A DNA stretch of 64,000 nucleotides from Cupriavidus basilensis (GCF_008801925.2 NZ_CP062803.1:1-64000); one strand, 5' to 3'; positions 13,200 to 22,908 are shown, counted from the first letter of the stretch. Translations and numbers: made by a program. The notes: generated from the sequence alone by a model not told the origin.

Positions 13200-14391
13200 T
13201 TCCGACCTCGACGATCTGGCCGCAGAGCTGTCCGACTTCGCCGCGCCCGAGAAAAAGGGAGGCCGCCCGCCGCGCGAGGAGCGCATCATTGCCGGATTCG
13301 AGGAGATTCAGCGGTTCTTCGAGAAGCACAATCGTGCCCCGCAACACGGGGAAGACCGCGACATCTTTGAGCGGCTGTACGCCGTGCGCCTCGACCGCCT
13401 GCGCGCGCTCCCCGATTGCCGCTCCCTGCTTGCACCGTTGGACCATCAAGGGTTGCTTGCAGGTGCTCCGAGCGACGCCGCGACTGAGGAGGTCATCGAC
13501 GTGGACGCGTTGGCCGCCGAACTGGCAGGCACTGCCAGCGCCGACGACATCACCATCCTCCGCCATGTTCGTACGAGCGCCGAGAAGCGCGCCGCCGAGG
13601 AGATCGCGCACCGCACGCCGTGCGAGGACTTCGAGACGTTCAAGCCGCTCTTCGAGCGCGTGACGACTGACCTCAAGACGGGCCTGCGCCAATCGCAACC
13701 CATCGAGGCAGGCAGCCGCGCGATTGAGGTCGGGGACTTCTTCATTCTTGACGGCATCACTCTGTATGTCGCCGAAGTCGGCGAACCGCTGAAAACCACC
13801 GCGGGGGAAGTGGACCGCCGCCTACGCCTGATCTTTGCCAACGGCACCGAGAGCAATCTTCTCCTGCGCTCCCTGCAACGCGCTTTCTACAACGATCCCG
13901 CCGCGCGTCGGCTGGTGTCGCCTGAAACCGGGCAATTGTCCTTCGGCGGCGAGTTGGATGCGGACGACGTTGAGAGCGGTACGGTCTACGTTCTACGCTC
14001 GCTCTCCGACCACCCCTATGTCGCGCAGCACCGCGATCTCATTCACAAGATTGGCGTGACGGGCGGCAAAGTCGAAACCCGCGTCGCGGATGCCGAGCGC
14101 GACGCGACGTATCTCCTCGCGAAGGTCGAAGTGATCGCCACTTACAAACTGGCAGGCATCAATCGCACAAAGATGGAGAACCTTTTCCACAGATTGTTCG
14201 CGGCAGCGCGCCTGAACATCACCATCAATGACCGCTTCGGCAATCCCGTGCAGCCGCAGGAGTGGTTCCTCGTCCCCGTCTTCGTCATCGACGAGGCCGT
14301 GGAACGCATAAAAGACGGGACGATCACGCAATACACCTACGACCCCAAGGCCGCGCGACTCGTCCAAGCCGTCAAGGCCGAACGCGCATGA
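13192..14391 (+). CDS. GIY-YIG (T5orf172/MUG113-type) nuclease protein
   Basis: A 399-residue protein starting at ATG 13192, seven bases after GGAGGGAC. The frame is open further upstream, but only inside the helicase gene. The N-terminal 250 residues are charged and helical. About residues 263-345 form a GIY-YIG-like fold: TVYVLRSL, then a separated HKIGVTGG in place of the classical YIG, an Arg-containing helix, and an acidic helix with ENLFHRLF that would supply the metal-binding Glu. The proposed role is the DNA-cutting subunit of the methyltransferase-helicase module. It is coupled to the next gene by ATGA. Confidence 0.8.
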   Translation: MNNSDLDDLAAELSDFAAPEKKGGRPPREERIIAGFEEIQRFFEKHNRAPQHGEDRDIFERLYAVRLDRLRALPDCRSLLAPLDHQGLLAGAPSDAATEEVIDVDALAAELAGTASADDITILRHVRTSAEKRAAEEIAHRTPCEDFETFKPLFERVTTDLKTGLRQSQPIEAGSRAIEVGDFFILDGITLYVAEVGEPLKTTAGEVDRRLRLIFANGTESNLLLRSLQRAFYNDPAARRLVSPETGQLSFGGELDADDVESGTVYVLRSLSDHPYVAQHRDLIHKIGVTGGKVETRVADAERDATYLLAKVEVIATYKLAGINRTKMENLFHRLFAAARLNITINDRFGNPVQPQEWFLVPVFVIDEAVERIKDGTITQYTYDPKAARLVQAVKAERA

Positions 14392-15164
14392 GTAGCAGCT
14401 TTCCTTCCATTTCCGGTCGCGATAGGGTCCACTGTTTCGAGCAGGCGCAAGCGGAGGTGAACCGCTTGGACTTTGCAGGAAAAGGAACCACACACGTCGA
14501 GGCATACCGCCAGTTCCAAAGGCGGAACGCTTTTGGCCTCGATCGAAACATGAGGATTTATCGGATTTTTCAGGAGCACTACTACCAGACAGATGTTGCC
14601 GATGGCTGCCTGACACTGCCGCGCGCGACAGCAAATGTCTGGAATGACCCACTTGAGAATCCTTTGGCCTCGGTCATCGTGACCGATCCGCAAACGGGAA
14701 TGCCTGTTCACCTTGGGTCAACCGTCAGCGATTTCTATGCGCTTTGTTGGACACAGCGGGCGCTACCCACCGCTAAGGATTGGGCCAGCTTTTCTCACGG
14801 GATGCCTGTCATAAGGATAGGCACCACTGTCGGCAAACTCCTCGATCGCGTGATGTCTACGAGCGATTCCGCCTATATGCATCGATCTTGGCTCGTCGAT
14901 GTTGACTACATGGAGCCGCACCTCATCCAACAGATGACAACGCCTGATGAAGTGCTTGGTCGAATGGAGTCCACAGGCTCGATGTTGGCGCTGAGCGCCG
15001 CCGTCGTTCGCACGGCCTTCAGCGTTGAAGACGAAGTGCGCTTCCTCTTCGACAATGGCATCCATCCCGCGTGGAACGCCGTCACAACGAGTTTATCCCC
15101 CGACTTAGTTCGCCTGCCATTCGACTGGAGCGGGTTCGTGGACGAGACGATCCGCTATCCCTGA
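14388..15164 (+). CDS. DUF2971-like protein, last gene of the restriction-like operon
   Basis: A 258-residue protein whose start overlaps the GIY-YIG stop (ATGA at 14388-14391). The N-terminal pattern RIYRIFQEHYYQTDVADG, followed by LTLPRATANVWNDPLENPL, resembles DUF2971, a family common in defence islands (short beta start, then a W/F-x-D-P segment). The match is by eye and tentative. No catalytic motif was recognised. Tight coupling to three DNA-processing genes suggests a regulatory or effector part of the same module. Confidence 0.6.
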   Translation: MSSSFPSISGRDRVHCFEQAQAEVNRLDFAGKGTTHVEAYRQFQRRNAFGLDRNMRIYRIFQEHYYQTDVADGCLTLPRATANVWNDPLENPLASVIVTDPQTGMPVHLGSTVSDFYALCWTQRALPTAKDWASFSHGMPVIRIGTTVGKLLDRVMSTSDSAYMHRSWLVDVDYMEPHLIQQMTTPDEVLGRMESTGSMLALSAAVVRTAFSVEDEVRFLFDNGIHPAWNAVTTSLSPDLVRLPFDWSGFVDETIRYP

Positions 15165-15232
15165 ACACTCCGCGCGGCATTCAATCGGTACTAAGGCTGC
15201 AGCAATTCTGGTTGGGTGCGCGGTATTGCAAT

Positions 15233-16894
15233 TCAAGTTGCAGCTTCCGCGTATTCGACAAACTCCGCGTGTTCGGTGCGGGCAACATTCCAGCGCCTTG
15301 CGCCCTCGGGCCATTCCCGCTGCTCGCTGACAGTCAGAATCAGTCGGCGTTTTGCCCGCGAAATCGCAACAAAATAGGCTGACCGTTGTTCGTCCTGATT
15401 GCCGAAGAACGCCTCCCTCTCTACCCCGAGCACTACGACGGTATCAAACTCCAGACCCTTACTCTTGTGAATCGACATGATGCGCACTGCCCGGTCTCCG
15501 GAAAATGAGGCCAGCGCAGACGCTGCCTCGGTGCTGGACGCCAGCAATCCATGCACGCGGTCGAGCGTCTGCTCAATCAGATCGTTAAGCCTCTGCGTCT
15601 GTCCATATTCAGAGGACATAGCTACAACAGCATCACGCCCAACTACCTCCAGGAGTGAAGCGACCAACCCGGCGAGAGCGGCGCGATCGCTAAGGTCGAG
15701 GTCGCCTTCGTCGACCTCACATCGCGTGGCAGCGACGAAGCGATCCCACCTGGCGCGCGCCTCATACTCGCGCTCCTCATCAAGGCCGCGGCTGAAAACC
15801 ATCAGGTCCAGGAGCCTACGGTATGGACCCGGCTGACGCCCGCTGGCGACAACGAGCAGGAAATCAACGATGAGGCAGGCGACGGGTTCAGCAGCAAGAT
15901 TCTGGCTCGCGTCCTCTTCACGGTATGGAATTCCTTGCGCCGCCAACGCGGCACAGAGCTTTTTGCAATACAGGCCCTGCTGATTCCTTACCAGGATCGC
16001 GATTTCAGAAGGGCTGATATTCTCGTCCTCGATCCAGCCCCGGATCGCGCTTGCGAGTTCCTCCGCTTCTGCGTCATCGTCATCAAAGCGCCACACGTCA
16101 ATCGCGCCAGCATCCCCCGGGATCGCGGCGTCATCGACAGCGGCAGCGGGGTCCATCGCCCGAACCATCGCGTTCTGCATTCGGCGCAGACGCGGCTGTG
16201 AGCGAAAGTTTTGATAGAGATTCAACGGCAGCGCGTTGAAGTCTTCAGCATAGGTGCTGAAGATGCCTTCGAGCGCTCCGGCCCACCCCATGATGCGCTG
16301 CTTGGTATCGCCGACTGCTGTGAGAAAGATACCGGTATCGTAAAAGCAGGCCCTGATAAGCCTGTACTGCATCGCGGTGCAATCCTGAAACTCATCAAGG
16401 AAAACATGGCTGTAGGTCTGGCGGATCGCATTCCGCGCTATGCGGTTCGATTCAACGATCTCGACAGCGAGAGGGACCATATCGTCGAACGTAATCGACC
16501 TTCGGTGGACACGGTTGGCACCCACTGTGAAGTCGGGATCGAGAGCATTCTGTCCCGTGAGCGCCGGTCGGAACCGTTCAATGATGCGCATCGCAAAGGC
16601 GTGAAACGTGTGACTGTCGAGCCGTGTGGCCAGCTCCTCCCCGCATCGCTTTTTTACCCTCGCTTTCAAGTTCTGGCTCGCGTCGACCTTGAACGCGATG
16701 GCAAGGATACGCTTGGGGTAGCGGCAGGCTCCTGTGCGCAGCAAACAATCTGCACGTTGCGCCAGCATCTCTGTCTTGCCCGCACCAGGTCCGGCAGTGA
16801 GCGCGAGATTTCGCCCTGTCTCCCGCGCTGCGGCGAGCGCATTCGGCTCAAGCGACAGATCATCTGATGGCGACCATCGCTCTGACCTGATCAT
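15233..16894 (-). CDS. gajB: UvrD/Rep-family helicase, GajB-like (Gabija)
   Basis: A 553-residue superfamily 1 helicase. Motif I is AGPGAGKTEM (about 34-43), motif II VFLDEFQDC (about 165-173), motif III-like VGDTKQRIMGWAGA, motif V IMSIHKSKGLEFDTVVVLG, and motif VI YFVAISRAKRRLIL. It is much shorter than UvrD (about 720) and near the size of GajB (about 500). It overlaps the upstream OLD-family gene by ATGA at 16891-16894, the arrangement of Gabija anti-phage systems, in which GajB senses DNA ends or nucleotide depletion and activates GajA. It converges on the restriction-like operon. Confidence 0.85.
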   Translation of the reverse strand: MIRSERWSPSDDLSLEPNALAAARETGRNLALTAGPGAGKTEMLAQRADCLLRTGACRYPKRILAIAFKVDASQNLKARVKKRCGEELATRLDSHTFHAFAMRIIERFRPALTGQNALDPDFTVGANRVHRRSITFDDMVPLAVEIVESNRIARNAIRQTYSHVFLDEFQDCTAMQYRLIRACFYDTGIFLTAVGDTKQRIMGWAGALEGIFSTYAEDFNALPLNLYQNFRSQPRLRRMQNAMVRAMDPAAAVDDAAIPGDAGAIDVWRFDDDDAEAEELASAIRGWIEDENISPSEIAILVRNQQGLYCKKLCAALAAQGIPYREEDASQNLAAEPVACLIVDFLLVVASGRQPGPYRRLLDLMVFSRGLDEEREYEARARWDRFVAATRCEVDEGDLDLSDRAALAGLVASLLEVVGRDAVVAMSSEYGQTQRLNDLIEQTLDRVHGLLASSTEAASALASFSGDRAVRIMSIHKSKGLEFDTVVVLGVEREAFFGNQDEQRSAYFVAISRAKRRLILTVSEQREWPEGARRWNVARTEHAEFVEYAEAAT

Positions 16895-18834
16895 TCGGGA
16901 AGATCCTCAAGCTCGGTCTCGATAGCGTCGAACAGGCGATTGAGCACGCCAGGGAGAGCTGCCAATAGGTCGTCGTCGTCCAGGCCAGCCATTGCCTGAA
17001 TGTGCCAGGTCGGCTTACTGCCGACCTTGAATCTGGTGTGATAGGCATCGAAGAGTTCAAGCTCGTCGTCTTCGTATTGGCCTTCAACCGTATCGTGGCT
17101 TTTGCCAAGTACGGATTTGAGCGTTGACGCATCAGGCGCGGCCAGCTCGCCGTCCGCGACCTTGTACGCGTCCGGGTATGCCTTCATCATCATGAAATCA
17201 AGATCGAGCGGCGTTGAGAAATACACTCCGAGGCCTTCCAGCCTATCTATCCACCCGTCGTCGTCCAACAGAATCCCTTGATCGGAATCCCACGCAGGGA
17301 TGGCATCCACATCATCCTGCGTCAGATCGTTCGGCTCGACCTCGGCATATTCGAGAAGCTGCTTTGCTGCGTACCGCACACGCCCCCAGCCACCTTGATA
17401 TCGCGCCACGTCGAGATCGAGCAGGGTCACGTGAGGAATGCCAAGTCCGTTCAGCAGGCGCCAGAAATGGTTCACGTGCCTACCGCCGAGCGGGACGACC
17501 GAGACCGAGGCGTCGTCGCTCAAGATGCCGCGCGCAGCCATCAGGCGCGGGAGCACGATTTCCTCACTGTCGCCTTCGCCGAGTACCACAAGGCGAGAAA
17601 AATAAAGCTCTGGAAAAGCCTGGATGCCCTCGCGCACGAACTTGTGAGCTGCTGCACCTTCCGGGAGTTCGATGTGGCGGACAAGAGTCGTTCGATCGCT
17701 GTCAAGTCGCAGATACCGGATCGCTTCAGGCGGCACTCGCCGCAGCAGCGAAGGGGAATGTGTGGTGATAAGCGCCTGTGCATTCTGGTCCTCTGCGAAC
17801 TCAGTGAGCGTCTTGATCACCCGCCCCAGATAGTGGGGCGACAAACTATTCTCTGGTTCCTCAACGGCAATCAAAGTGAACACCGCCGGTCTCAACTTGT
17901 CGATGTCGAAGGCGTCCAGATCACCGCTGAGGACCTTGCTGCCAATCTCGTGCATCGCCAGTACCAGCGACACATAAAGCAAAGATTGTTGCCCGTCGCT
18001 CAGTCGTGAGAAGTCAACGAGCGACTCAGCGTGCCCCGGTGTGAAACCAACGCTCAAGTGCTTGAGCAGATTCTCAATCTCGTTTCTAGCGAACGAGATC
18101 GCTGGATTCGCGTAATAGGCCCCCTTGTGGAGGACACTCCATTTGGAGGTCAATGCCTCTGCGACCCCCTGAATGGCTTCGTTGTCGGCGAGAGAATCGC
18201 CGATCTGTCCGGTGAGGTCACGAATTTCCTCACGCTCTGCACTCCAGTCTGCTGAGCGCAGCGCACGCCCGAGCAGTGCGTTTGCTGAATAGGAAATGTG
18301 GTCGGCCGGGTCGCGTCGCGCAGGAATGTAGTGAACCTGAATTGCATTCCTATCCTGTTTAGACACACGGCTCTCTTCGATGGGAACGCCATCGTCGTCT
18401 TCACGAATGACGCAGGTAAAGGTTTCCTCAATGTCGCCATCGACATCGATGGCGGCCTTCAACCGGAACCGAATCCGGGCAGGCCCGTCTTCGGAAACAA
18501 GCTGCATGTGCGCGAAGTTACCGGGCACCGCTGGCAAATCATCTTCATCCGCATCGTCATCTTCAAGCTCCGGGAACTCGAAGACTGCCTCAAGCCATAG
18601 TTCCCGGGTCTCAGGTGCGGCTTCAGGCGCTTCGTCCGCCGGGACGTGAAAGTCCGCTGGTTTGATCCTTCGCTGGTTCGGATCAAGGCTGAACATACGC
18701 GCGAGCGCTTGTAGGACAGCCGTCTTGCCCGTGCCGTTCGGACCGAGGAGGAATGTCAGGTCGCTTAAATTAATCGCAATGGGCGTCGAACCGAACGAAC
18801 GAAAGCCGCACAAACGCAGACAGGTCAATTTCAT
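16891..18834 (-). CDS. gajA: OLD-family ATPase/TOPRIM nuclease, GajA-like (Gabija)
   Basis: A 647-residue overcoming-lysogenization-defect protein. The ABC ATPase half has Walker A GPNGTGKT (31-38), signature LSDGQQSLL, Walker B LIAVEEPENSL and switch His ITTHSPSLL. The C-terminal TOPRIM half has VVLGEGDSEEIVLPRL and the DxD motif LLDLDVARYQ. GajA uses this core to nick DNA when ATP falls. The frame is open to 18852, but ATG 18834 (MKLTCLRLCGFRSFG) is nine bases from a GGAGGGG that lies inside the longer reading, so 18834 is preferred. It is followed directly by the GajB-like helicase. The family also occurs in other OLD defence systems, so Gabija is inferred from the pair. Confidence 0.87.
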   Translation of the reverse strand: MKLTCLRLCGFRSFGSTPIAINLSDLTFLLGPNGTGKTAVLQALARMFSLDPNQRRIKPADFHVPADEAPEAAPETRELWLEAVFEFPELEDDDADEDDLPAVPGNFAHMQLVSEDGPARIRFRLKAAIDVDGDIEETFTCVIREDDDGVPIEESRVSKQDRNAIQVHYIPARRDPADHISYSANALLGRALRSADWSAEREEIRDLTGQIGDSLADNEAIQGVAEALTSKWSVLHKGAYYANPAISFARNEIENLLKHLSVGFTPGHAESLVDFSRLSDGQQSLLYVSLVLAMHEIGSKVLSGDLDAFDIDKLRPAVFTLIAVEEPENSLSPHYLGRVIKTLTEFAEDQNAQALITTHSPSLLRRVPPEAIRYLRLDSDRTTLVRHIELPEGAAAHKFVREGIQAFPELYFSRLVVLGEGDSEEIVLPRLMAARGILSDDASVSVVPLGGRHVNHFWRLLNGLGIPHVTLLDLDVARYQGGWGRVRYAAKQLLEYAEVEPNDLTQDDVDAIPAWDSDQGILLDDDGWIDRLEGLGVYFSTPLDLDFMMMKAYPDAYKVADGELAAPDASTLKSVLGKSHDTVEGQYEDDELELFDAYHTRFKVGSKPTWHIQAMAGLDDDDLLAALPGVLNRLFDAIETELEDLPE

Positions 18835-18897
18835 AGGGATCATCCCCTCCATTTGTGTTTTCCGCCCCGCCGCGCGCTCGCGCCAGCGCGGTGATGG

Positions 18898-19071
18898 CTA
18901 TAGTCCGGCGGCTTCTGGATCGATGGTGATTATGTCTTTCGGGGGAATGCCTTTCCTGGTCATTTGCGGATGTCCTCCCGTGAACTCACGACATGAAGCT
19001 GGGGCGGTACAAGGCCTTGCGCGCACTGTTAGTCGTATGCCAAAGCCGTTCTGATCTGACGCGTGGCTCAT
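18898..19071 (-). CDS. Small ORF (57 aa) upstream of the GajA-like gene
   Basis: An open frame starts MSHASDQNGFGIRL and ends IDPEAAGL, 63 bp upstream of the GajA-like start on the same strand. An internal ATG at 18963 (MTRKGIPPKD, 21 codons) has a good GGGAGGAC ribosome site, so the real product may be only that short peptide. No family was recognised. It could be a leader peptide, the tail of a lost gene, or noncoding. Confidence 0.25.
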   Translation of the reverse strand: MSHASDQNGFGIRLTVRARPCTAPASCREFTGGHPQMTRKGIPPKDIITIDPEAAGL

Positions 19072-19093
19072 GCGTGCGGCAGCGACATCCGGC

Positions 19094-19774
19094 TCAGAAG
19101 CTCAGAAATAGATGGCAGATGACAATGCTGCCGTGGGCGGGCGCCTTCCCGGTGGGGCGCTTGTGCTCGGTGTCGAACGCGGCGTCGCTGAAGGAAGCCG
19201 GGCTACGCACGAATTGACCGGCGGGGTCTGCCACCATGCCAAGAGCCGCCTGAGCTGCCGTTGACGACAGGTAGGTTCTCAACGGCGGTACGCAGTCGGG
19301 CGTCGATTTCAACAGCATGCCGGCCATCAACGCAACTGGTTGGCCCATGCTGTAGTCGCCCGTCACAAACCGCTCCATGCCTTCGGCGCCGGTGTAGGCG
19401 TCGCGACGGGTCTTAGTGTGGTCGATCTTCTTAAACTCGAACACCAGTCGCAACGCTGGTTGCAGCCGGTCCGAAAAATACTGGATGTCCGTCCGGCGTC
19501 GTTTCACTACCTTGAGGCCGCCCGTCGGCGAAGGCACGATGGATGCCAGCCGGTCCTCATAGCTCCAGTTGCCCGTGAGGCGCGCGCCAGCCTTCGCGGT
19601 CCGGATGTACTCACCTAGAAGTTCCGTGAGTGCATGCTCCTTTTCTTTTCCGTGGAAGGTCTGGGCGCTGTCCCTTGCCAGTTCCCGCCATGCCTCGCAG
19701 AGCACTTGAACCACCTTCTTCGCATCGCTCTTGCCAAAAGCGCGTTGCCAGTCGTTGAGGGATTTCGTTTGCAT
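19094..19774 (-). CDS. Putative PD-(D/E)XK nuclease-like protein
   Basis: A 226-residue protein starting 12 bp after the stop of the large methyltransferase gene, on the same strand. RRTDIQYFS followed about 13 residues later by LVFEFKKID has the D-(x)n-E-x-K pattern of PD-(D/E)XK nucleases. The N-terminus (NDWQRAFGKSDAKKVVQVL) is helical. Context suggests the restriction partner of the methyltransferase or a helper of unknown activity. The family was not recognised by name and the nuclease assignment rests on one motif. Confidence 0.6.
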   Translation of the reverse strand: MQTKSLNDWQRAFGKSDAKKVVQVLCEAWRELARDSAQTFHGKEKEHALTELLGEYIRTAKAGARLTGNWSYEDRLASIVPSPTGGLKVVKRRRTDIQYFSDRLQPALRLVFEFKKIDHTKTRRDAYTGAEGMERFVTGDYSMGQPVALMAGMLLKSTPDCVPPLRTYLSSTAAQAALGMVADPAGQFVRSPASFSDAAFDTEHKRPTGKAPAHGSIVICHLFLSF

Positions 19775-19786
19775 TGAGGAGATGGA

Positions 19787-22700
19787 TCAGTAGTTGCCTG
19801 TTGTCGCCGATACGATCCGCGCCGCATCGCGACGGGCCTGCCGACGCAGCCACAGGCGCTGCGCTACCGGTTTAATCAGATAGGCCGTATTGCCCGAGAC
19901 GATCAGGGTGTCGGGCACGAAGTGCATGCGCTCCTGCAGCTCGACTGTCAGCAACTGCGCCTCTCTGAGCTTGCGCAGAATGGCGTCGACCACATGGTTG
20001 GCCTGTTGGCCGGTCGGCTTGGACTCAATTTTTCTGTGCAGATTCACCTGAGCAACGGCAAGCGCGCCTGCTTGCCGAACGTCGGTGTAGTACACATTGA
20101 CGTCAAAGCTGCCTTCTCCGTCACCCGCATCCCGCCAGCCGTTCAGCTCGTTCTGTAACGCCTTGGCGTAGTGCTTGGCTACGGCATCCGACACGCGCTC
20201 CATCGCTAGCTCGTAGACGCGCGACATCCCATACGGCCGTGTAGCGGGAAGAATGACGTCGACCGTCTCCTTGACGATGGCCTGGGCATCGCGAGGAAGA
20301 CCGAAGTACTCTTTGATGAGCTTCTCGACCTTTGCCCGCGACCTGTCCCAGGCGTCAGGCCGCGCGAAGCCGTCGCACTGCTCCAGCCACCTGGAGATTT
20401 CCGCAACCTCGCCCACGATCTGCCGCGCCTTAGCCGGATCAGCATGTCGTTCTGGCGGATAGAACGGAAACTGCTCGATGTCCTTTAGCGACACCCGGTC
20501 GCGATCGCTCAGCAGCTGATAAACCTGAGTCACCATAAAATAGCGGACCAGGTCTGACCTCAGGTAAAAGGTCGCAAATCGCAGCAGATCCTCATCCTCT
20601 GGGGGGCCGCTTATCACGCCCACACTGCTCATGAAGGACGCCGGGGTCGCAAGGAACGCTGCCCGAATGCTCCGGTCCGGAGCCGGACCATCCGGGAAGA
20701 GGATGCGGGGGCCGGAGAAGAATTCGATAAGCGACGCGTCAAGGCTCGGAAGCGTCCGCATCTCATCGCGCGGAAAGGCCTCCAAGTCTGCTGCGGCGAC
20801 CACAGGGCACCTGTATAGATGCTCCGGCCTGAGGAACTTCATCTCCCACAGCGGCGCGCTGCTGACGTGCTTCTCGACCTCCACGTACGAGTCAACGCGA
20901 TGGAATCCCTTTCTACGGCTCCATCGTTTGTGCTTGCCATGCAGCAAGTCGCCGAAGGTACCGCGAAGGCGCAGTCGCGCCCACAGGGCCATATCGAACT
21001 CGTCGCCCCACATGCGGGTGACCAATTCGCGGTTGGATCGCACGATCGCCTGCGTCTGGACTTGATGGCGATCAACGCTATGCAGCGAAATTCGGCCGAA
21101 TGCCAAGCTCACATCAGCTTTGGGCACCCAGTACTCGAACTTCTCCGTCGGCGGCACGATCCACTCGTCGTGCTCGCTGACGACGCGCGGACTGGCCAGC
21201 AACACGATGCAGGATGCCCTGCCCTCGTCGAACAGCAGTTCCTTCAGGTCGCCGAAATTGATTAGCCGCAGCCACCGTACCTTCGTCAGCCAGGCCGACA
21301 GGAACTCTTGGCTCGTCGGCTTGAGCAGCAGCGTCATCGGCAAGATGACGCATATGCGTCCTTCGGGCACCAGGCACTCGCCCGCTCGCCAGACGAAGTC
21401 AGCGGCAATCTGCCGCAGCGGTCGCGGATAGCCCCGCTCGGTAGCCCACTCGTCCGCGAGCCCGGTGGACTCCCCGTCCGGCTCGCTCCACGGCGGATTG
21501 CTGAGGAACAAAGTGAACTTGCGTTCGTTGGCCAGCGGGTTTTGAGCGGAAAAGAAGTCGCCTTTGTCGGGGCCGCAAAAGAGATTGAAATCCCGAAGCA
21601 GCGGAAGCTTGACGTTCTCGTCCTCGCACAGCGCCACAATGTCAGTCGGCTGGAGCTGCTCAAGCAACGAGAGGTAGAGGCTGAACGCCGTGACGCGGCA
21701 GGCGGCCTCGCTCAGGTCGCTACCAAAGATCTGAGTCTGCAGCAGCTCTATCCTGTCGCGCAGGGACAACTGCCGCTGCGCTTTGGCCTCGGCGGCGCCG
21801 ATCAACCGGCGGAAGGCCGTCGTCAGGAGAATGCCAGAGCCGCATGCACCGTCGTAGATTCGCTCGGCAAGCAAATCTGTCGAATTGGCTAGCGCCTGCG
21901 ACACCACCACGTTGGCGAGATGCCGGGGCGTGTAGTAGGCAGCCAGCGCCTTTTTGCTGTCGCCGAGAAATGACTCGTAGACGCCGGACAGCAACTCGAC
22001 GGGGATGTAGCGGAAGTTATAGGGAAACAGACTTGGCTGCGCGTTCGCCACGTCGGTTGCGCTCAGGAAGTCCGCGACGACATCGAACCCTGCGTTGCCC
22101 AGGTCAAGCCACAAGGACTTCTTCTTGGCGTCAGGCTCCAGGAAGTCCCCATTGAAATCGTCCTTGAGGCTGCTCAGCAGCTGTGCCAAGCCATCACGAT
22201 CACGGTCAGCCACCAAATCCACAAACGTGCCGACCTTGTTCTTCGAACGGTACGGCTCGTCGACGATGCCGCGGTGCTCCAGGTAGGAGATGAACAGTGC
22301 CTGGCCGACCAGATACTGGGCGGCGCTCTTGCCGCATTCCCGTCCGTTGCGCAGCTTGCAGGTTGCCAAGTCGCGCACGGTCAGGTTGAGGTTTCTCAAC
22401 AGCTTGCGGTCAACCCGGTCCTCGAGGCGGAACCAAGTCGGGAAGCGCTCTCGCACATCGCCCGACAATAGGTCGGAGCAGGACCATGGGCCATCGACCT
22501 TGGCGTCAGCCAGCTTGAGCGTCGCCTGAGCACCCGCGACTGCGGAAGCTGGGTAGGCAGTTGCCATATTGGCATCCGCGACCAGCACCACCGTGATCAG
22601 CCCCTGATTCCAGATGCGCTGACGGAGTTGCAGCAGCTGCGCAGAGTCTTGCAGTGGGGAAGCCTTGCCGCCGACGAAGAAGGTGATAGCTGGCACGCCA

Positions 22701-22873
22701 TCGACGTCGAACACCGCCTCCGCCCGAATCTCTCCGTTGGGATTCAGCAGGTCCCTCAGCTCGGGCGCGTAGGGGTGATCCTGCGGCACCGGATCTCGCG
22801 CCAGATGCAGCGACGGCGAGGCCTCGGCATAGCCGAGGGCACGCAACCACGGATCGAGACGTTTAGAAATCAT
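19787..22873 (-). CDS. Large N6-adenine DNA methyltransferase (Eco57I/type IIG-like)
   Basis: About 1,028 residues. Motif I lies in YTPRHLANVVVSQAL...IYDGACGSGILL, FGSDLSEAACRVTAFSLYL follows, and the catalytic motif is NPPW. A C-terminal recognition region contains YLRSDLVRYFMVTQ. The N-terminal 200 residues could be a nuclease remnant (RAEAVFDVDGVPAITFFVG) but lack a clear catalytic Lys. The frame extends to a GTG at 22897; ATG 22873 (MISKRLDPWLRALGY) looks more natural. It forms an operon with the PD-(D/E)XK-like gene downstream. It diverges from a decayed WYL regulator, as in BrxR- or CapW-controlled defence loci. Confidence 0.8.
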   Translation of the reverse strand: MISKRLDPWLRALGYAEASPSLHLARDPVPQDHPYAPELRDLLNPNGEIRAEAVFDVDGVPAITFFVGGKASPLQDSAQLLQLRQRIWNQGLITVVLVADANMATAYPASAVAGAQATLKLADAKVDGPWSCSDLLSGDVRERFPTWFRLEDRVDRKLLRNLNLTVRDLATCKLRNGRECGKSAAQYLVGQALFISYLEHRGIVDEPYRSKNKVGTFVDLVADRDRDGLAQLLSSLKDDFNGDFLEPDAKKKSLWLDLGNAGFDVVADFLSATDVANAQPSLFPYNFRYIPVELLSGVYESFLGDSKKALAAYYTPRHLANVVVSQALANSTDLLAERIYDGACGSGILLTTAFRRLIGAAEAKAQRQLSLRDRIELLQTQIFGSDLSEAACRVTAFSLYLSLLEQLQPTDIVALCEDENVKLPLLRDFNLFCGPDKGDFFSAQNPLANERKFTLFLSNPPWSEPDGESTGLADEWATERGYPRPLRQIAADFVWRAGECLVPEGRICVILPMTLLLKPTSQEFLSAWLTKVRWLRLINFGDLKELLFDEGRASCIVLLASPRVVSEHDEWIVPPTEKFEYWVPKADVSLAFGRISLHSVDRHQVQTQAIVRSNRELVTRMWGDEFDMALWARLRLRGTFGDLLHGKHKRWSRRKGFHRVDSYVEVEKHVSSAPLWEMKFLRPEHLYRCPVVAAADLEAFPRDEMRTLPSLDASLIEFFSGPRILFPDGPAPDRSIRAAFLATPASFMSSVGVISGPPEDEDLLRFATFYLRSDLVRYFMVTQVYQLLSDRDRVSLKDIEQFPFYPPERHADPAKARQIVGEVAEISRWLEQCDGFARPDAWDRSRAKVEKLIKEYFGLPRDAQAIVKETVDVILPATRPYGMSRVYELAMERVSDAVAKHYAKALQNELNGWRDAGDGEGSFDVNVYYTDVRQAGALAVAQVNLHRKIESKPTGQQANHVVDAILRKLREAQLLTVELQERMHFVPDTLIVSGNTAYLIKPVAQRLWLRRQARRDAARIVSATTGNY

Positions 22874-22908
22874 GGGGCCGCAGGCAGAGAAGGGCACGAC
22901 TATATCAG

